64,000 nt of DNA, from assembly GCF_018143015.1 (NCBI RefSeq), contig NC_054740.1, forward strand, positions 68,798,356-68,862,355, read 5' to 3'. The position numbers were made by a program, and so were the translations under genes. Within the stretch, counting starts at the first letter, position 1. Each line of letters opens with the position of its first letter. Source of the DNA: Lytechinus variegatus. Lineage: Eukaryota > Echinodermata > Echinoidea > Temnopleuroida > Toxopneustidae. The notes under the pieces are model-generated. The model worked only from the letters and a program-made list of their open reading frames with translations. It had not been told where the DNA came from and ran no database searches. Shown here one piece after another: positions 1 to 11,100 of this stretch.

Positions 1-1275
1 AATCTGCTTGCCAGTCTGCTATTTTCCATATTGAGTACATGGCCGGCGGGATCGATGGCCGGCGCTGCGAAGTCTACTTTGGATAATGAGGGCTTCAATA
101 CTAGTACATCCACTTTCTTCCAGTACACTGTTATCGGTTCGTTTGTCAGTGTATCTGATGTTCAGTATCCGGCGAAGACATCTCTGATGGTAGTTTTCAA
201 GACTTTTCAGGCTGTAGGTTACCCAGGTCTCCGATCCATAATAGCGTTGGCAAGATCACAGCTTTGTTAACCTTCCCTTTTGTCCTTGTGAACAGGTTCA
301 TATTGTCAAAGACTCAAGTAATTACACGCCCATGCTGAATTGGATGCACTCAACCGATGTACTTCATCATCAATACCTACTTTTGATGAGAGCCAACTCC
401 CAGGGTATGTGAATCATATATATTTCAGCATTGGTCAGTGGCTGTGATGCAAGGTGGACATTGTTGCTCGTGTGCGATTCCGGGCTATGGTAGGTACAAG
501 ATCTATGTTTTCTTCAGTTTAAGTCCAAACGCATAGTATGCATACTGAAAGAATCCAGTGCTGCTTGAAGGTCTTCATCATCTGAAGAATCAACAATAGT
601 ATTATCATCTGCATATTGGAGTTCATTAACTGTTACATCTGTAGTCTGAGACATAGATTTCAGTCGGCGTAGGTTGAAAAGTTGATACCATGTTTATCCC
701 TGGTGGTTGTTGTTGTTGTTTAGCAAGCTGCATTACTGCAGAGACAAATAGTGAGAAGAGACCTGAAGCAATGACACATCCCTCATTTACCCCTGTCTGT
801 ACTGCAAAACTTTCTAATGCTTCACCAGCATGCAACTAACACGGAGGCATTCATGTCGTAGAGTAATAAAACAACCTTGATGAATTTATCAGGACATCCA
901 ACATTAGTCTACAAATGTAGACCCACAACTGCAGTGTGTGTACCACAACTGATTCAACGAGTCTGCATATAGCAGACTAGGTCTACTATGGATTCTTAGC
1001 TCGCCCTTTCAGGCTGGTTTGCTTTGCAAACCAGCATCAGCGTGCTGCGCACGCTGAGATCCCACCATACGAGCCATTCAGAGTCTGCATAGCAGACAAA
1101 TCCAACATGAAGAAGTATCTTCTATAGTGTCCGACGATCTACCGAATCAAATGCCTTGGTGAGATTTACGAAGGCCATATAGAGAACTTGATATTATCTA
1201 CACTTCTCTTGTATCTGTCGTCCAGGTCTAAAACTGTGATTCAGGTAGAACTTCCTCGGCAACCGTTGATAGGCG
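1..1275 (-). mobile_element. LINE (non-LTR) reverse transcriptase, 3' part, degraded
   Basis: Read on the minus strand, this stretch gives the ordered reverse transcriptase signatures of a non-LTR retrotransposon. EVLPESQ lies near 1215-1235, LYMAFVNLTKAFDSV near 1135-1180, TGVNEGCVIASGLFSLF near 740-800, and ELQYADDNTIVDSSDDEDL (the catalytic YADD box) near 565-625. A C-terminal stretch resembling KAVILPT..Y.GDLG lies near 230-270. The pieces fall in different frames, so the copy is dead. It continues beyond the left edge. A hairpin-rich insert at about 918-1097 separates the TKAFDSV and GCPDKF motifs, which normally lie about 40 residues apart. The LINE clade is not assigned. Confidence 0.85.
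918..1097. repeat. Hairpin-array insert inside the LINE
   Basis: About 180 bp interrupt the reverse transcriptase between two conserved blocks. Within it are four perfect hairpins: 960-978 (7-bp stem, 5-nt loop), 1013-1035 (10-bp stem, loop TTT), 1037-1057 (9-bp stem, loop TGC) and 1083-1097 (6-bp stem, loop ATA). The first and last share the stem GTCTGC/GCAGAC. No ORF of note lies inside. I do not recognise the element. Confidence 0.6.
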
Positions 1276-1417
1276 CCGTGAAAATGTCAGTTTAAGCGCT
1301 TGCTTGTTACTGGTACCATGTAATCCAGTACAACCTGTTTCATGATCGAGTCGTCGGCGACTTAACCGTCAACCCCACCTATACCCAGGTGAGGAGGGTG
1401 CGTGAACACCCTGCAGG

Positions 1418-1462
1418 GTTAAACCATGGACCTATTATCTCGTAATAGGTCCATGGTTAAAC
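1418..1462. repeat. Near-perfect 20-bp hairpin
   Basis: The arms AACCATGGACCTATTA and TAATAGGTCCATGGTT flank the loop TCTCG. The stem continues for four more bases on each side with one mismatch. There is no T-run after it, so it is not a pol III terminator. It has the same build (tight loop, perfect stem) as the hairpins at 960-1097. Confidence 0.75.
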
Positions 1463-1710
1463 ACAAGACATGTCAAAGGGCGGAGGAGTCCTCATACGGG
1501 ACCAACGGTCATTCATTGCATTATTTTGTACTACATCTTCCTCCGATTATCTAGATTTTCTTGCCATTGGATTCAGATGTGGCACAGCCAAGTTTCTCTT
1601 GCAAAACCAAGGGTCTTTGCCTAGAGACTAAGCTGAGATTTTGATGAGCCGAACCTGTACAGTTAAACATATAATTATTGTTAAGAGTATTGTAGGCTTT
1701 CCATACGGTT

Positions 1711-2055
1711 AATTGCCTGCCAGTTCGTCTCCAAATGGTCTACTTTCATTTAGTCTGATGCTATTCCGTCCATCAACATTTCATCTAACAACCATTTGGT
1801 CCATTAATAACAATTTGGTCCAGTTATCACTTCGTCTAATCATGATTTCGTCTCATAACCAGTTGGTCTAATATCCATTTTATTTTCGTTCATTTTGCAC
1901 GACACACTTTAGTCCAATTAGATCAAATGGTATATGTACTAAATGGCTATTGGACCAAATGGTTATTAGACGGAATCGTATAGACTAAATGAAAGTAGAC
2001 CAAGTGGCGAGTGGACAAACTGATGGTAGACCAAATGATAGACGAGTTGGCAATT
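1711..2055. mobile_element. Fold-back MITE built from TTTGGTCTA-type units
   Basis: The two ends are imperfect inverted copies. AATTGCC..AGTTCGTCT at the left matches the reverse complement of AGACGAGTTGGCAATT at the right. Both halves are made of repeated words such as CATTTGGTCTA and TTTCATTTAGTCTA. There is no coding capacity. A weaker relative lies near 54839-55224. The class is unassigned. Confidence 0.6.
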
Positions 2056-2149
2056 GGAATTAGACGAATAGGAAAATAAACCTTCCATACTCGCATTTGA
2101 AATGTTGAATCAAACCAGAGTTCATAATAAGGGCCCTTTTCTTTGCATT

Positions 2150-2200
2150 GGCGGCGCCAGGGTATTTAAATGGGGGGGGGGGGCAAAACTTGATAAAATG
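2150..2200. repeat. Fragment of the G-run repeat family
   Basis: GGCGGCGCCAGGG followed by an A/T spacer and a run of 12 G resembles the ends of the elements at 5174-5448, 7176-7345 and 16788-17837. Only one end is visible, so this is a fragment. Confidence 0.35.
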
Positions 2201-2263
2201 TGACGTCGATTTTTTTCTCGATTTTTTCTCAATTCCATAATAAGGGGAAATATACACGACCAA

Positions 2264-3051
2264 GACCTGTCATTTTCACAGTTCTCTATCTTCTCAGTAA
2301 CACTATCTCCCTCCGTTCCCCTTTTTACTATACTTGCGAACCACAGTCGCCCTTCTGTCTCTACCTCGGAGAGGCCATCCCCGTGTCTTTCAAAAGAACG
2401 TGTAGATACAATAGGTCATAAATTCACATGATGGAACAATAACCATGTATTCCACCGGGGAAATCTGCATTGTATTCGCAAGGAAATGTGGAAGAGGAAG
2501 CTTAATATTATTGTGAATTTCGATTGTCTTGATCGACACCATTGTGATAACGATCTGCCTTTTCCGTTTAGAAATACAAGAAACTAGGTCTTACCTTCCA
2601 ACTCGGCTGGCTCCTTTGCGTATATATGGTGGTCATCTGGCGAATAGAATCAAGAAAGAAGAGAAGTGAAAGAGGAAGAGTATATACAAGAGAGAAAGAG
2701 ACATAGTGTACAAGTCACTGTCTTTGCTGTTTATTTTCATGAGGATTTCATTCTTCCAAGCTCATTTGCGCATCAAATCGGTCCCTAATCCGGACCATTC
2801 ATACAAGTTCAATGCTCATTCACTTTCCTTTTTAAATAAATTTACTTGCATATCATGTTTTTTAAAACTGAAAATTGATTTGACTAATTGATATTTTTAA
2901 AATGAAAGAAAACAAAACTCCACTGGTAGGTAAGTTTCTTTTTATGAATGTATTCACCACATAAAGGGATTGTTTTATTCTCCTGACTTTGATGCAAAAT
3001 CACGAAGTGCTAATCACTTTACTTAAAAACACATATTGGAATGCGCAATTA
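2264..3051. other. Gene-free stretch
   Basis: AT-rich sequence with short purine-rich runs near 2650-2700. I see no convincing exon, RNA gene or transposon end. Confidence 0.4.
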
Positions 3052-3270
3052 TCAAATATGAAAATACATCATTAGTATTATACCTTTGAAAACTAAGAAG
3101 AGAACCAGAAGAACGACAGTCAAAGTTACGAAGGATGAAAATAGCATCCAAGGAATTATTCTTTTGCTGTCATGGCAACAGATGCGGTGTCGATGCGAAC
3201 CAGGGCGGGATTGGCATTCTACATCCATGGTGACTTTGGGGCGTTCCGAAGGGCAATATTGGTCAGACAT
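3052..3270 (-). CDS. Small single-pass membrane protein ORF (72 aa), unproven
   Basis: The ATG at 3268-3270 has an A at -3 and opens a 72-residue frame. Residues 1-43 are polar and rich in Cys, Arg and His (MSDQYCPSERPK...). They are followed by one strongly hydrophobic helix at about residues 44-66 (LFSSFVTLTVVLLVLFLVF) and a short tail. A GTATAA after FLVFK could be a splice donor, so this may be one exon of a longer gene. No signal peptide precedes the helix. I do not recognise the family. It could be a chance ORF: it is short and its only support is composition and start context. Confidence 0.3.
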   Translation of the reverse strand: MSDQYCPSERPKVTMDVECQSRPGSHRHRICCHDSKRIIPWMLFSSFVTLTVVLLVLFLVFKGIILMMYFHI

Positions 3271-3479
3271 TATTGTTTTTCTTAACTGCTGCTGACGTTT
3301 GTGATTATTCCGTTGGTGATTTGTCACTTGACATCGACTTGAACATTAAGACCTATAGGAAATATATTGAATTACAGACTCGTCATAAATTATTGAACTT
3401 AATAATTGTTTTGAAAGGTGCATTGCACATATGAGAAAAAAATAATAATCAAGAATAATGAATGACAAGAAAAGCACGA

Positions 3480-3716
3480 TGAAAAAAAAAAATAAAACTA
3501 AAAAAAAGGTCAGGGGGCGATGAAAGAAGAAAGGGATGAGGACAGGAGAAGGAGAAGATAGTATAAGAAGAAGAATAAGGAAGAGGAACAGATGAAGAAG
3601 AAAAGAAGAGAATAGAAGAATAAAGAAGAAGGAGGAGCGGAAGAAGGAATAGAAAAGAAGAAGAAGAAAAAGAAGAAGAGGAGAAGCAGGAAGAAGAATG
3701 ACTAGAGGAGAAAAGG
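3480..3716. repeat. Purine-rich low-complexity tract (GAA/GGA)
   Basis: Nearly all A and G on the plus strand, with irregular GAAGAAGA and AGGAGAA words. The minus strand therefore gives a spurious Leu/Phe/Ser-rich open frame at 3346-3783, which I do not call a gene. Confidence 0.8.
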
Positions 3717-4237
3717 ATATGGTAAATGGTTGCATGACTATAAACAAAACATCAGACGGGGGTGACACTTGATGAATTAACACAATGATAGATTCTCACT
3801 TGAATTTACCAAACAACACAAAAACAAAATACATGAAACAGAATTTTAGAAACTATACACTAGACATCGTCTTAGTAAGAGAAGTATCATTGAATTATAA
3901 CAAAAAAATATTAAGATTCTAAGCGGTCGTTCGGATATCGGCATCTCAAAAGCAAATCACTAATACTCGTGCACATTTCTAAATGGAATCACATTTTTTG
4001 TTATACGCCTTCTCTTTCATGATTACCATGTGTGAACTTTAGGGATAATATCATTTCATAAAGCAATCCACACTCGACTTCAAGAAGTCAACCTGGCATC
4101 CTTCGACCATGACCGAGTTTGGATATCGCCAGATGGCACCAATGAAATCAAGAAGTCATTATCATGAGACACTTCAACTGTATGACCCTCAAATCTACGG
4201 ATACATTTGCCTGCTTTGTCGGGTCGATGATAAAGTG

Positions 4238-4800
4238 ACTTCGTTTTTCAACGGAAAATACAATGGTGTGTTTGTGAGCTATAAAATTATTTACAAAGGC
4301 CTATATATTTTTCGCATATGGAAGAGGGTTCGAAAGATCGTTTTAAACACTAATATGGCTAAACAGTTTTGAATTTGATTTGAATTGACTTCTTCTTTTG
4401 CTTGTTTGTTTATCACTCTTATTTTCTTCGACAGCAACTATACATTGAAGCAAAATATTTATTCTACAAATTCGAAAAAATACTCTTTTGAAAGGGATGG
4501 GTGACGGATTGATGTTAAAGTGAATTCGGGGATTTTTTTTCACGGAAAAATACAGTGGTTTGTCTGTGAACTATAATATTATTTACAAAGGCCTATACAT
4601 TTTTCGCAAATTGAAGAGGGTTCGAAATGATCGTTTTAAACACTAATATGGCTAAACACTTTTGAATTTGATTTGAATTGACTTCTTCTCATGTGTGTTT
4701 TCACCAACAAATTATACATCGGAGCATTATATTTATTCTACAAATTCAAAAAAGGTACTATTTTGAAAGGGATGGGTGACGAATATAGTGTTAATGAATA
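4238..4800. repeat. Direct tandem duplication, about 280 bp x 2
   Basis: Segment 4238-4530 is repeated at 4531-4800. Shared landmarks include TTATTTACAAAGGCCTATA, GAAGAGGGTTCGAAA, CACTAATATGGCTAAACA and AAAGGGATGGGTGACG. The offset drifts from about 291 to 275 because of small indels. Neither copy holds a convincing gene. Confidence 0.8.
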
Positions 4801-5173
4801 TGCCTATATCCGATCAAGATATGTAAGAATTACTGATCTGTTGTTTCAATTATATAGAGACTTTTTGTTAATTTTGACCAATTTTAAATCGTATTTTATT
4901 CACCAACACATTGCTATTTTGACAAATCATTTTAACTAAACATCGTAGAAATTGAGGAAATTCCTGAAGGCGATTATGCAGATAGCGTTCACATTGGTTT
5001 GTCATGATATCACTGGACATGCACGGATATTTAGAGTGAGATCGGATAACACTGAAAGAGGAAATCAGAATAATGGCATAAATTTATGATAAACCCAAGT
5101 TTAGCAGGAAATCAGAACTTAAGTCCGGATCAAAACTAACTTGACAACCCCTGATCAATGGTGTATCTACAGT

Positions 5174-5448
5174 TAGTGCGCGGATCGGGCTGGGGGGGGG
5201 GGGGGTGGTAATTAGAGAAGGGGCTATCTATATATTTTTATATTTTGTGCAATTCTTTTTTTTTCTGGGGATTAGAGAGGAGAAATCAAAACGCACGCAG
5301 GAGTCATGCGCGTATTCGGGGGGGGGGGGGTGTTAGGGCTCGCTCCCCCGGGTAGACGAAATAGGGGGCGCCAAAAAGAGGAAGATCAGTTCACAGGGGC
5401 ACCAAAATTAGGTCGCCTGCGGGTGCAAAATTCTGGATACGCGCCTAT
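5174..5448. mobile_element. G-run element with short inverted ends
   Basis: The left end AGTGCGCGGATCGGG and the right end CTGGATACGCGCCTATA are roughly inverted, and two runs of about 12-14 G lie inside. It resembles the larger element at 16788-17837. No coding region. Confidence 0.4.
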
Positions 5449-5452
5449 AGAA

Positions 5453-6921
5453 GTGGTTGCTAATAAATATCGTTACTTGATACTTGATGTAGTAATCCCT
5501 ATGGCAGCTCATACAGAAGCTATACTGGGATGATAAATAAGGTGAGCCACTGGAAGGAGCATCATGAAGTGCAGAAATGGTGATGAATAGACATAGCAAT
5601 TTTGTATATGTACAGTAAAACATGTTATGCTGAGCGCAAGTGAACAGAACAATGAATAATAAATGCATTTTATTTCTTTGAATAAAAAGTATCAATTTGG
5701 TATATAAATTGCAAGTTCCGAATGATTTTTATCTTATTTTCGACTGAAGTTGTTTTGTTTTATTTTACTGCAATATTGTTCAAGTCAGTTAATTAATAGA
5801 TTTTCATAGCAACAAATACCGGTATGCATAATGATAAGAATTTAAAACAAGTGAAATCTCTTACATTCCCATTAACTATTTCATTTAATATTGTAGTCAT
5901 TTTGCATCTTCATTGTTGTTGCAAAAATGGAAAACAAACGGTGAAATTGTTAGCAGAGACTATTTTATCACAAGGCCCGCAATCCTTGAGGCAAAGTCAA
6001 GTCAACAGCATAATGTGATCATCACTCACGCAAAAATTAAGCATAAAAATTCACAGAGCTTCAAACCAAGGGGTATACCAGCACCTTATTCAAACATAAA
6101 CAAGTACACCCAGTCGCATACACACACTCATACACAATCCGAGATGAGGATGAGATCAGCTGTTCGAAATGCAATACCAAGGAGTTTACCAGCACTCACC
6201 ATGTCACTCGCGTCTCTGGGCAATGATCGTCTGCACGGTTAACTGTGTAGCTACGTGATGGAAGTGCGAAAAATATCCGCCTCCTCTTGATGATATGGTC
6301 AATATTCGTTAGAATTAACATCTGAATTATAAGCTTCCTAATGCTGGTTGTTTTTTTCCGAATCCTTCGGCAAGCGATATAACTGTATATGGTTCCTGCT
6401 ACTGATACCGTTAGGCAGCACAGAACATGAACATATACCCTCGTTCATCCTTTTGTGCTCCTCGCCACAGCTGGTACTGGTATCGCACGGCGCGGCTATA
6501 GGATGAACGAGAAAGGAGGTTGCTTGGTGACCTGGGAGAGCTTGGCTTATCTTCTCCGGTAACAGCTGAGGTCATCTCGGGTCACAGGGCAGGGGTTAGA
6601 TGGTACCTGGTTCCCTTGACGAAGACATAAAGAAATAGACGGGCGGAGTTAAAAATAGATTTGGTGGCGTGACTTGTGTTTACTTCTTCTTCTTGGGAGT
6701 GTATGTTGAAAAATAATCTACAATATCATCTTGCATCTTACGCTGATGGACCAGATCCAAATAAAAAATACATATCAAGAAGAATACATGTATAGACATA
6801 GGAGTTAGAAGGAAATCACTTCCTGAGACATCGATCTGCACACTTAAATTATGAATTATGATGCGAGGAGCGAAACGAGTGAGCGTATAATCTGATTAGT
6901 ACAGAAACCTAATGTGATGAC
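5453..6921. other. Gene-free stretch
   Basis: No supported gene. A 10-bp inverted pair (TCGTTCATCC / GGATGAACGA) lies about 50 bp apart near 6440-6512. The rest is AT-rich and unremarkable. Confidence 0.4.
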
Positions 6922-7530
6922 ATCACCCTGACAAAACGTTTTATTGTAAAAATAGCAGGCAAAATAATTTGGAATATTGGTGAAAACTATAGGGAAATCC
7001 ATCAAAGATTAAAAAAATTATTTGAAAATCTTTTTTTGTGACGTCATAATATATGCGAGCAGCTTCCCATGTATCGTGAATGAAAGAAAAATTAATTGAC
7101 ACGTCATGTTTTTCAAAAAAATGAAAATGATTTTTATTGTACCTTTAGTATATATCAACAGACAAATAATCTTACACAGCGGCGTACCCAGGATTTTCCA
7201 AAAGGGGGGCAAAATTTTTTGAGGATATTTCGTCCGTGAAAAAATTTGACAACCAAAAAAAAGGGGTTCTTCAACCACAATTAAAGGATTTCTTACCAGG
7301 AAAAAAATTGACAAGCAAAAAAAAAAGGAAATTTTAGTTATCATGAACCATTAAAAATTTCAACTTTATGCATTTTATATTTCATGATATAATGGGCCGC
7401 TGCTGTTTATGAGTCAAAAATCAAAAACTTATAGAATTCTAGTAACTTTCTTAATCTTTTGTGGATTTTTCTCACCAATATTTTTTTTTCTGCTGCTTTA
7501 ACAAAGTTTTTGCCAGGGTGAACTTTCCCT
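6922..7530. mobile_element. TTAA-type MITE, old copy with a nested insertion
   Basis: The ends CACCCTGACAAAACG and TTTTTGCCAGGGTGAACTT match the ends of the cleaner copy at 40967-41463. Internal words such as TTATTGTAAAAATAGCAG and the block around GCGAGCAG also match. Relative to that copy it carries about 170 extra bases at 7176-7345. Confidence 0.7.
7176..7345. mobile_element. G-run element nested in the MITE
   Basis: CGGCGTACCCAGGATTTTCC followed by AAAAGGGGGGC starts an A-rich block that is absent from the homologous MITE at 40967-41463. That absence marks it as a later insertion. The right end is not sharply defined. Confidence 0.5.
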
Positions 7531-7626
7531 ATATGGAACAGGGTTTATTTCGAAACTCATGCCTGTCAATAAGATGATAATGATAGTCAATTCTAATATG
7601 GCGCATAACACATAATAAAGATGTGA

Positions 7627-7697
7627 CTTTCTTTCCTTTATTTTCTTAAGCGCTTAGGGACAGTCCCTATGCGCTTTAGAAAATAAAGGAAAGAAAG
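7627..7697. repeat. 35-bp hairpin with 1-nt centre
   Basis: Two 35-nt arms match at 33 positions as inverted copies around the centre GGGACAGTCCC. The outer arm is CTTTCTTTCCTTTATTTTC. There is no coding content. Confidence 0.85.
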
Positions 7698-7983
7698 AGA
7701 TGCGTGATTGTTGGTGAGTTCACTTTGTTGAAGGTTTGAGGGCCGTTTGTATTTGTCAACTGAATCAATCGTTTCAAAGATTTTTAGAGTTTGTTCCAGA
7801 AACCATGGGCTAAGAGTAAATTCATCATTATTTAAAATAATTATCTTGAACTTCTACATGTTCTACGAGCAATTGTTTTGTCATACGAAACTTGCTTTCT
7901 GCTTGTTTCACCCAAACAAAAATGGGTTCCACAAAAAAAAAATTCAAAACTTTTTATTAGCGCGTATCGACTACTATTATTGT

Positions 7984-8001
7984 TTACGTCATAGTCACGT
8001 G
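7984..8001. promoter_or_regulatory. Possible promoter motifs: CRE-like and E-box
   Basis: TTACGTCA (7984-7991) and CACGTG (7996-8001) lie about 165 bp upstream of the ATG of the acidic-protein gene. Spacing and motif identity fit a proximal promoter, but both words are short and may be chance. Confidence 0.25.
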
Positions 8002-8165
8002 CGTGCTGTAGTAAAGCGCATGTGTGTGATACGGGTCACTACCAACGATACGAGTATCGATGAAGTACATTTAAAACTTTTTTTGTGCTATAAAGTAGCT
8101 ATTTGCTAAGTATTATTTAGCGATTTGGGAATATATTTTCGAAATTTTTCGGATCGTCCGCAAAT

Positions 8166-11100
8166 ATGGGTTCGTCGAATTCCAATGTTGTGCCTGAGAC
8201 ATCCGACTATGAATTTGAGGAGCAAACTAGCAGCAGGTCTGTGACAGGCCGCTGGGGTGGAATCAAACAGCTTTTCCTGATGAAAACCGTTAAGGTAGAT
8301 CTAAGCTAGATTGAACGATGAGCTAATGGTTTTTGAAGTTGAATAAAGTATGAAATTGAATATGAGACTCATGTAAACCATTTTACTTTTACAAGTAGAC
8401 ATATTCTATGTCTACTTGTAAAAGCATCGCGTGTAGATCTATAAATCTTCTTGGAAGAATTTTTGTTCATGATGAATGTCACTGTATCAACTATGATTCG
8501 TATTTTGTTTGGATAAAAACGTTGGAGAAAATGTAGAGAGTGGTGGAATGAGAACAAAGAAGAAAAATAAATTGAAGAGGGAGAACACGAGGAAGGAGGA
8601 GAGTTAGCAGAAGAACAAAAAGAAGATGGCGGAGATGATACTGTGATGGAAATGGGAAACATTGATTTACAATTATGATAATGATAAGCCTATCCCATTA
8701 CAGTTAGTTATCAATACCGAGTAGTTAGCAAGGTGGTTTTCTCCTTGAACTGCAACCGGGTATTAATATGATTATATTTGGATGTAAATATATGATAATC
8801 TAAATTAGGTGGTTTCTTTGGCATCGGAAATTGAAGCAGACAATGACGACAATGAGCAGACTTCCAGCACTTCTCAAAAAGCTCCCGGAGCGAGCAGCCA
8901 AAGTCGTCGATTCCACGGAGACCCACCGTCGAGCTACCACCGTGGTGTGCAAAAACCCGATTGGTTAGAAGGATCGGCCAATCAGAAGACAGGAAGGAAA
9001 CCACAGCCCTGTTATTGGCCAAAAGGATGCGCGACGAGTGAGGAGGGCCCGCCCATCAACCTCCTACTCACCAGACATCCGAGTTTCATCCGGTTACTTC
9101 TTTTACTATCGTAAGCATAACTATTGTCCCACTTGTCGATTTTAAGGGGAAAATACTTCACACCTTATGATTAAATGATTTCCTAATCTTAATCTTTTTT
9201 TATTTATTCATTTATACAGTTATTTATTCTATTCATTTTTTTATTGTATCTTATTACTTATTGTATGGCGAGGGTAACTTCATGTTGAGTTGTTGCCTGA
9301 ATTAATAATTGTTTTTAAAGGGAGGCGGGGTTCATCCTGACGATAAGTTAGTTCTGACGAAAAGAAAAACATATAGAACAATGAAAATCCATCAAACAAT
9401 AACAGAATTGTTAATTTATGACGTCACATACGAGGAACTCCTCCACAATTATAATATCATGCAATTCCAACACCAGCATTTGATTTATAATTTTTGCTGA
9501 TTTTTATTTCGCATTATTATGAATGATCATTCATAGAAATCAGCCGTAAATTAATCGTTGAGCGATATGTTATCAGCAGTCATCAAATTAAATTCGATTA
9601 TACTATCACTTTTTTAATAGGCATAAAAGCTTACGAGCAAATCTTTTTTTAAAGCATAAAGATAGACCTTCATAATAGAGTTCAATTTTCAATTTTATGC
9701 TTCTTTAATTAAATTTATCACCATTAATGACAGATCGTCTGGTCAACGATGATAGCGAGAACGAGTCCGCCGACAATGAATCATCTGGCGATGATGATTA
9801 CGTGGAGGAAGCCGACATCGAATCCGATGTCGATGAGATCGACACCAGTATCAGAGTCCGTAGGTTTCCTCACAAAGCGACTCGCAAGTCTAAGGGTACG
9901 TCGTCGATGATCAAATGGGTTAATCCAGTCTGACAATAAATGATTTGAACAGATTAACTAAAACGCGAAAAACGAAGCACTGAAAAAATAATTATATCAT
10001 AATCTGACAAGGAACTTATTGAAGTAAAGACAGTAATTTTTAAAGCTATGCATGATTCAGTGAAACAGTTCTTTGTGTGCCCTCGTGAATAGGCAATGAG
10101 CAATTCATTACATTACATGTAATATTGTATGATATGACAATCGAAGGGATAGATAGTACTGACAAAGACAAATAATATTTTATATATAAAGCATGTGAAA
10201 TAGTAAGTTATGTAAAGTACAGGGGCCAGCTATTACAAACAGAAATCTGTTTTAAGCAGTTGCTTCAAGCAGTTTGTTAGCTAGTTGGGTTTCATTTTTG
10301 TTTTCTATGACATTAAAAGGTTGACATTTATTGATTTATCTCTAGTTTTAATTTTCATATAATATTGCCATCAATTCATTCATCAAAGTCCAATTGTTAT
10401 TTTTTTCCAAATTACTTGCAACTAGTAAAACATTTGTCTACAGGTAAATGCAAGGGCAAGGGAGTCCTGTCCAAGCGCTCTAAAGCTAAGGACAAGGCTG
10501 ATGAGGGCAATGAGACACGCCCTGTCATTGTACATTTGACGACGGACGAGGTTGACGATGACGTCATCGATCGGACAGGTGAGGTACTTTACTAGTTATT
10601 AGCCATGAGTAGCGACATTATGATATCAAATTGAATGTGATGCACAAGGCTTGCAAAGGGAGTGATATTCAGAAACAGGGAGGGACAGACTAAGAAAGTG
10701 AGCGTGGCGAGAGTGTGTGTAAAATACACAGGGATGCCAGTTTTCAGGCAAAAGCCTGAATTCAGGCTCTGGCAGTTTATTTTCAGGTTATAGTTTTAGC
10801 ATTTTTGTGTACAAAATATTGTATTCTAGGTGATTTTCAGGCCCTGATCAATTCCAACTGGCATCCTTCCCTCTCTGTAGAGAGAGAGAGCTGGAGAGCA
10901 AAACAGACACGGAGAGGGAGACAGACAGTTAAATTTAGCCAGCGTATTGATGGTTAACGATGTTTTTTTCATCGTGATGAAAATAATGATTGCAAAAGCT
11001 ATGAAGATAATAATTAATTATATCGATAATGATAAACGGTAGTCAGTGACAATGATTCATGTTGTAAAAAGGATGGAAAAGATAAAATTGAGGAATGTTT

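Noticed and set aside
1-1275. Retrovirus or LTR element polymerase
   Set aside because: The motif set (TKAFDSV, GVNEGC, YADD followed by a LINE-type tail) is that of non-LTR elements, with no LTRs, protease or integrase.
3346-3783. Long open frame on the minus strand, rich in Leu, Phe and Ser
   Set aside because: It is the complement of a purine-rich low-complexity tract; the composition explains the missing stops.
8711-9022. Minus-strand open frame opposite exon 2 of the acidic gene
   Set aside because: The plus strand has splice signals and frame continuity with the acidic exons; the minus frame has neither.
8809-9114. Secreted peptide hormone precursor containing PCYWPKGC
   Set aside because: No signal peptide upstream, no dibasic cleavage site after the Cys pair, and a good phase-matched donor at 9038 cuts the frame; kept as part of the acidic protein.
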